Source of the DNA: Streptomyces sp. NBC_00620
Lineage (GTDB): Bacteria > Actinomycetota > Actinomycetes > Streptomycetales > Streptomycetaceae
DNA length: 64,000 nucleotides
Direction of reading: 5' to 3'
Assembly (NCBI RefSeq): GCF_026341825.1
Contig: NZ_JAPENY010000002.1
Location: 1,521,001 to 1,585,000, forward strand
Of the stretch, positions 61,925 to 64,000 are shown in pieces; the first letter of the stretch is position 1, and each line of letters opens with the position of its first letter. The position numbers were made by a program, and so were the translations under genes. The notes beneath the pieces are model-generated. The model was not told the origin of the DNA, searched no databases, and worked only from the letters and a program-made list of their open reading frames with translations.

Positions 61925-62110
61925 TCATTCCGTACGTGCGTCGAGCCATGCTTCGAAATCCCGCTCCCGGACGCGAAGGATGCGATCGCTGACGCGCACG
62001 ACGGGGATATCCCAACTCCTGTAGTTGTCGAGCAAGGTGCGCTTTGAGAGTTCCATCCGCTCGGCAATCGTCTCGAAACTCAGCAATACGTTTGAACCAC
62101 CGCGAGGCAT
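61925..62110 (-). CDS. Excisionase-type helix-turn-helix protein
   Basis: A 61-residue DNA-binding protein starting MPRGGSNVLLSFETIAERME at ATG 62110 (AAGGG upstream); a GTG two codons earlier is possible. SFETIAERMELSKRTLLDNYRSWDIPV has the winged HTH_17 pattern of excisionases, with Arg-rich C-terminus. It lies 166 bases upstream of the integrase on the same strand, the usual xis-int order, and would bend the attachment DNA for excision. Confidence 0.82.
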   Translation of the reverse strand: MPRGGSNVLLSFETIAERMELSKRTLLDNYRSWDIPVVRVSDRILRVRERDFEAWLDARTE

Positions 62111-62831
62111 AGTCACCCTTGTTCATTCGTAGGTGCCCCCGGCGGACCGATCCGGCCGGATGGAGCCGGTTCTGAACGGCCCGGCACCGACAAGTACGTG
62201 GATCGGCGGAATCTGTTACACCCGGGAGAAGTTCAACGTGGCTGCCGCACGGTGAAGTTGCTCCGGGGTGTGGCGGAAGAGTTGGAGGGCGTCGGTCGGG
62301 CCGGTAGCGGAGACCTCGGAGGCTGTCGGGTTCGACGGCGATTTTTGGCCAACTCTGGCTGGTGCGGCGCTCGATGAGGGGATCAGCGGCGGGCTGGCGG
62401 TCCTCGTGCACGGGAATCGCCTAAGTGCTGTCCGCTACATGTGCGGCCGGCTGAACGGCGACTCGGGAGGCGTGGGCTGGGGCAGAGGCGCATGACCTGC
62501 TGGTCCGCTCTTTCACCACGCGTACACAGGGTGCCGCGGTGACGGCCTTCGCGCACGACAATCAGGGCGGCGTCCACGTCGATCTTGGTGCGTCTCGCCG
62601 CTGTGTCGATGGACAGCCACTTCTCGAACGGCCGGAGTGTCACTGTGCGGTTGGTGAGTGGCGGGTTGCTATTTTCGCTAACCCGTTCGACGTCTTACGT
62701 TACTCACCGGTTATGCTGCCTCGGCGTCGCTCCGGAAGATGATCCTCCTCCTGTGGGGAGCAGTGGGGGACAGCCCGAGGGCGGCGCTGTAGCGGATCAG
62801 TGCAGCACCGTCCTTGGGGGGACATCACGCC
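62111..62831. other. 721-base region between excisionase and ECF sigma gene
   Basis: It holds one possible minus-strand gene (62383-62643) and a dyad, CACCCGGGAG/CTCCGGGGTG (62219-62228, 62261-62270, one mismatch), that may be an operator for xis. A TACGTT and TATGCT sequence near 62697-62716 could be -10 elements of the sigma gene but no -35 match is convincing. Confidence 0.5.
62383..62643 (-). CDS. Possible small protein of the mobile element
   Basis: An 86-residue frame starting at GTG 62643 without a ribosome-binding site. The first 40 codons are strongly G/C-biased at third positions and read FEKWLSIDTAARRTKIDVDA then ALIVVREGRHRGTL, which could be a helix-turn-helix. The second half is Arg-rich and less convincing. 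No homologue is known to me. It points toward xis and int. Confidence 0.3.
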   Translation of the reverse strand: MTLRPFEKWLSIDTAARRTKIDVDAALIVVREGRHRGTLCTRGERADQQVMRLCPSPRLPSRRSAGRTCSGQHLGDSRARGPPARR

Positions 62832-63500
62832 GTGACTGACATTCTGGAATCGCTGGTCGTACGTGCCGCCGCAGGCGGGGCGGACGGGGCCGACGCCATC
62901 GCGGCGTTATACGACGAGCTCAACGACACCGTGTACCGCTGGGTGCGTTTCTACATCCGCGACGGCCACGTTGCGGAGGACCTGAGCCAGGAGGTTTGGC
63001 TGAAGGTCGCCCAGAACGTCAGCAAGTACCGAGCAGGCACGAATCTGCTGGGCTGGCTGCGCACGATCACGAAGAACACCGCGCTCGACTACCTGCGCTC
63101 CGTGCAACGGCGCCCATCGGAAGCGCTATACGCCGATCACCTCGAACTCGACCGGCCGCGCTTCGACCAGAGCCCGGAAGAGTACGCCGAGAGGCGCGTA
63201 CTGGCGCAAGCTGTTGCATCCCGCCTGCAGAAACTGCGGCCCGAGCAGCGGCAGGTCCTCATCCTGCGGTTCTTCGACGGACTGAGCCCGGGTCATACTG
63301 CACAGATCATGGGGAAATCGGACGGCGCTGTCCGTACATTGACGGTACGGTCGCTGCGCAAGCTCGCCGAGGTCATGCCAGCCGGGGAGTCGTCTGCCCA
63401 GTTGGTCGAGGAGCTGCTGACGGCGGCGGTGGGCAGAAATAGAGTCGTTGGAACACGGGTTGAGAACCGAGAGGCGAGGGCGCATGTCGCGACGCGCTGA
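62832..63500 (+). CDS. ECF-type RNA polymerase sigma factor
   Basis: A 222-residue sigma-70 family factor. GTG 62832 follows a GGGGGG stretch. Region 2 (about 25-95) contains VYRWVRFYIRDGHVAEDLSQ and WLKVAQN, region 2.4 LGWLRTITKNTALDYLR. Region 4 (about 135-190) contains LRPEQRQVLILRFFDGLSPG. It is longer than minimal ECF factors, with a C-terminal tail of about 35 residues. It leads an operon with two overlapping small genes. No anti-sigma gene with a membrane helix is visible. It may control element or host genes. Confidence 0.9.
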   Translation: MTDILESLVVRAAAGGADGADAIAALYDELNDTVYRWVRFYIRDGHVAEDLSQEVWLKVAQNVSKYRAGTNLLGWLRTITKNTALDYLRSVQRRPSEALYADHLELDRPRFDQSPEEYAERRVLAQAVASRLQKLRPEQRQVLILRFFDGLSPGHTAQIMGKSDGAVRTLTVRSLRKLAEVMPAGESSAQLVEELLTAAVGRNRVVGTRVENREARAHVATR

Positions 63501-63870
63501 CCAGGGCGAGAGCTTGGAGCGGGCGCTCGACGGCGGGCCAGTACCTCACGATGAGGACACCCGCCAGATGCTGGCAGGCGCGGGCGCGCTGCAGCCAGGC
63601 CACCAACGCAGCCCTGCGCGGGTGCAAGCCACCAAGGACGCGATGCTCCGCGAGTACGCGCGCGCCCAGAACCCACCGGAGGCCCGCGAGGACGCCGGAT
63701 CAGGTGACGGCTTGGACGAGCCCGTGATCCATCGCGAGGAGGTCGAACTGCCGGACGGCGGTCAACTGTTCCTCGCGGACATCGAGGAAATCACGCCCGA
63801 GCGTGCCGAGACGACGGCTGCCCACATCGCCCGCATCCTGGAGAGCAAGGAAAGGGACCGGCAGAGGTGA
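63484..63870 (+). CDS. Hypothetical 128-residue acidic protein, sigma-factor operon
   Basis: Starts ATG 63484 (MSRRADQGESLERALDGGPV), CGAGGG upstream, overlapping the sigma factor end by 17 bases. Hydrophilic and acidic, without transmembrane helices. The middle reads LPDGGQLFLADIEEITPERA. It might modulate the sigma factor but resembles no anti-sigma domain I know. Its stop overlaps a GTG that opens a 15-residue frame (63867-63914, ending on the next GTG). Confidence 0.8.
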   Translation: MSRRADQGESLERALDGGPVPHDEDTRQMLAGAGALQPGHQRSPARVQATKDAMLREYARAQNPPEAREDAGSGDGLDEPVIHREEVELPDGGQLFLADIEEITPERAETTAAHIARILESKERDRQR

Positions 63871-63910
63871 GCAGCGCAATGCCCGGCGGCCCCAACATCG
63901 AGGAACGGCC

Positions 63911-64000
63911 GTGACCGAGTCGCAGCCGCCCGTCCAGATCCACATCGTGCGCCCGGAGGACGAGGGCTATGGCGATCTCACCGACGTGGGCTTCGCCAAC
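63911..64000 (+). CDS. Hypothetical protein, 5' end only (runs off window)
   Basis: GTG 63911 is preceded by GAGGAACGGCC and overlaps the TGA of the upstream mini-frame (GTGA). The visible part is VTESQPPVQIHIVRPEDEGY followed by GDLTDVGFAN, in-frame to the last base. No family is recognisable. It belongs to the sigma-factor operon by coupling. Confidence 0.7.
   Translation, partial: MTESQPPVQIHIVRPEDEGYGDLTDVGFAN

Larger units (their letters stand above)
60000..64000. mobile_element. Integrative element (left edge; continues beyond window)
   Basis: Integrase and excisionase genes face a chromosome gene, and an ECF-sigma operon of element-like small genes follows to the window end. The integrase and the intergenic parts are less GC-biased than the neighbours. 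Left limit is approximate (60.0-60.5 kb); the right limit is not in the window. Conjugation or replication genes, if any, would lie further right. Confidence 0.7.

Noticed and set aside
61836..62024. Small plus-strand frame opposite the excisionase
   Set aside because: Antisense to xis, Arg/Ser-rich and without a ribosome-binding site.

Overview
The window is high-GC DNA (strong G/C bias at third codon positions, GTG/TTG starts, many ATGA overlaps) from an actinomycete, almost certainly a Streptomyces chromosome. From memory, the order urease - tap - rocD - pfkA - gatD/murT - def - rppA/CYP158/cupin - DNA ligase ... xylB/xylA follows the S. coelicolor region from about SCO1236 down to SCO1169. 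That comparison is recollection, not a search. The first 60 kb is mostly conserved chromosome. The last 4 kb is the edge of an integrated mobile element.

Layout. 1-3.0 kb: end of ureC, then ureF, ureG, ureD, with a short degenerate tandem repeat between ureF and ureG. 3.2-4.75 kb: secreted tripeptidyl aminopeptidase with a leader hairpin that overlaps its ribosome-binding site. 4.8-9.6 kb (minus): epimerase, acyltransferase, and an Lrp regulator - ddaH - rocD set for arginine/ornithine catabolism. 9.7-14 kb (plus): LytTR response regulator, DUF485-like protein, SSS symporter and LytS-type kinase. Seven copies of a ribosome-binding site plus start codon lie between symporter and kinase. 14-18 kb (minus): a PASTA lipoprotein and a Ser/Thr kinase that has no PASTA domain of its own. 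18-23 kb: ctaG, pfkA, murT-gatD and def. 23-29 kb: TetR/acyl-CoA dehydrogenase pair, the flaviolin operon rppA-CYP158-cupin and a TenA-like protein.

29-45.5 kb: succinate-semialdehyde dehydrogenase, Nudix and ATP-dependent DNA ligase genes; a thioredoxin-reductase-like flavoprotein with an XRE-cupin regulator; a quinone oxidoreductase followed by two acyl-CoA dehydrogenase subunits that look like one heteromeric enzyme; secreted phospholipase-like and NAGPA proteins; an aldehyde dehydrogenase/DUF779/GAF-regulator set; an amidase and a formamidase. 46-50 kb: ROK repressor, xylB and divergent xylA with an inverted-repeat operator between them. 50-60 kb: a membrane protein with a Cys-containing outer domain, a phytase-like secreted protein, a SWIM/SNF2 helicase pair, a fatty acid desaturase and small hypothetical proteins.

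60-64 kb: tyrosine integrase and excisionase on the minus strand, then a divergent plus-strand operon led by an ECF sigma factor and running off the window end. Candidate integrase-binding repeats lie beyond the integrase 3' end. No tRNA or rRNA gene and no CRISPR array was found. The least ordinary parts are the reiterated translation-start repeat in the LytS/LytTR-symporter operon, the split PASTA lipoprotein/kinase pair, the heteromeric acyl-CoA dehydrogenase and the sigma-factor operon on the mobile element.
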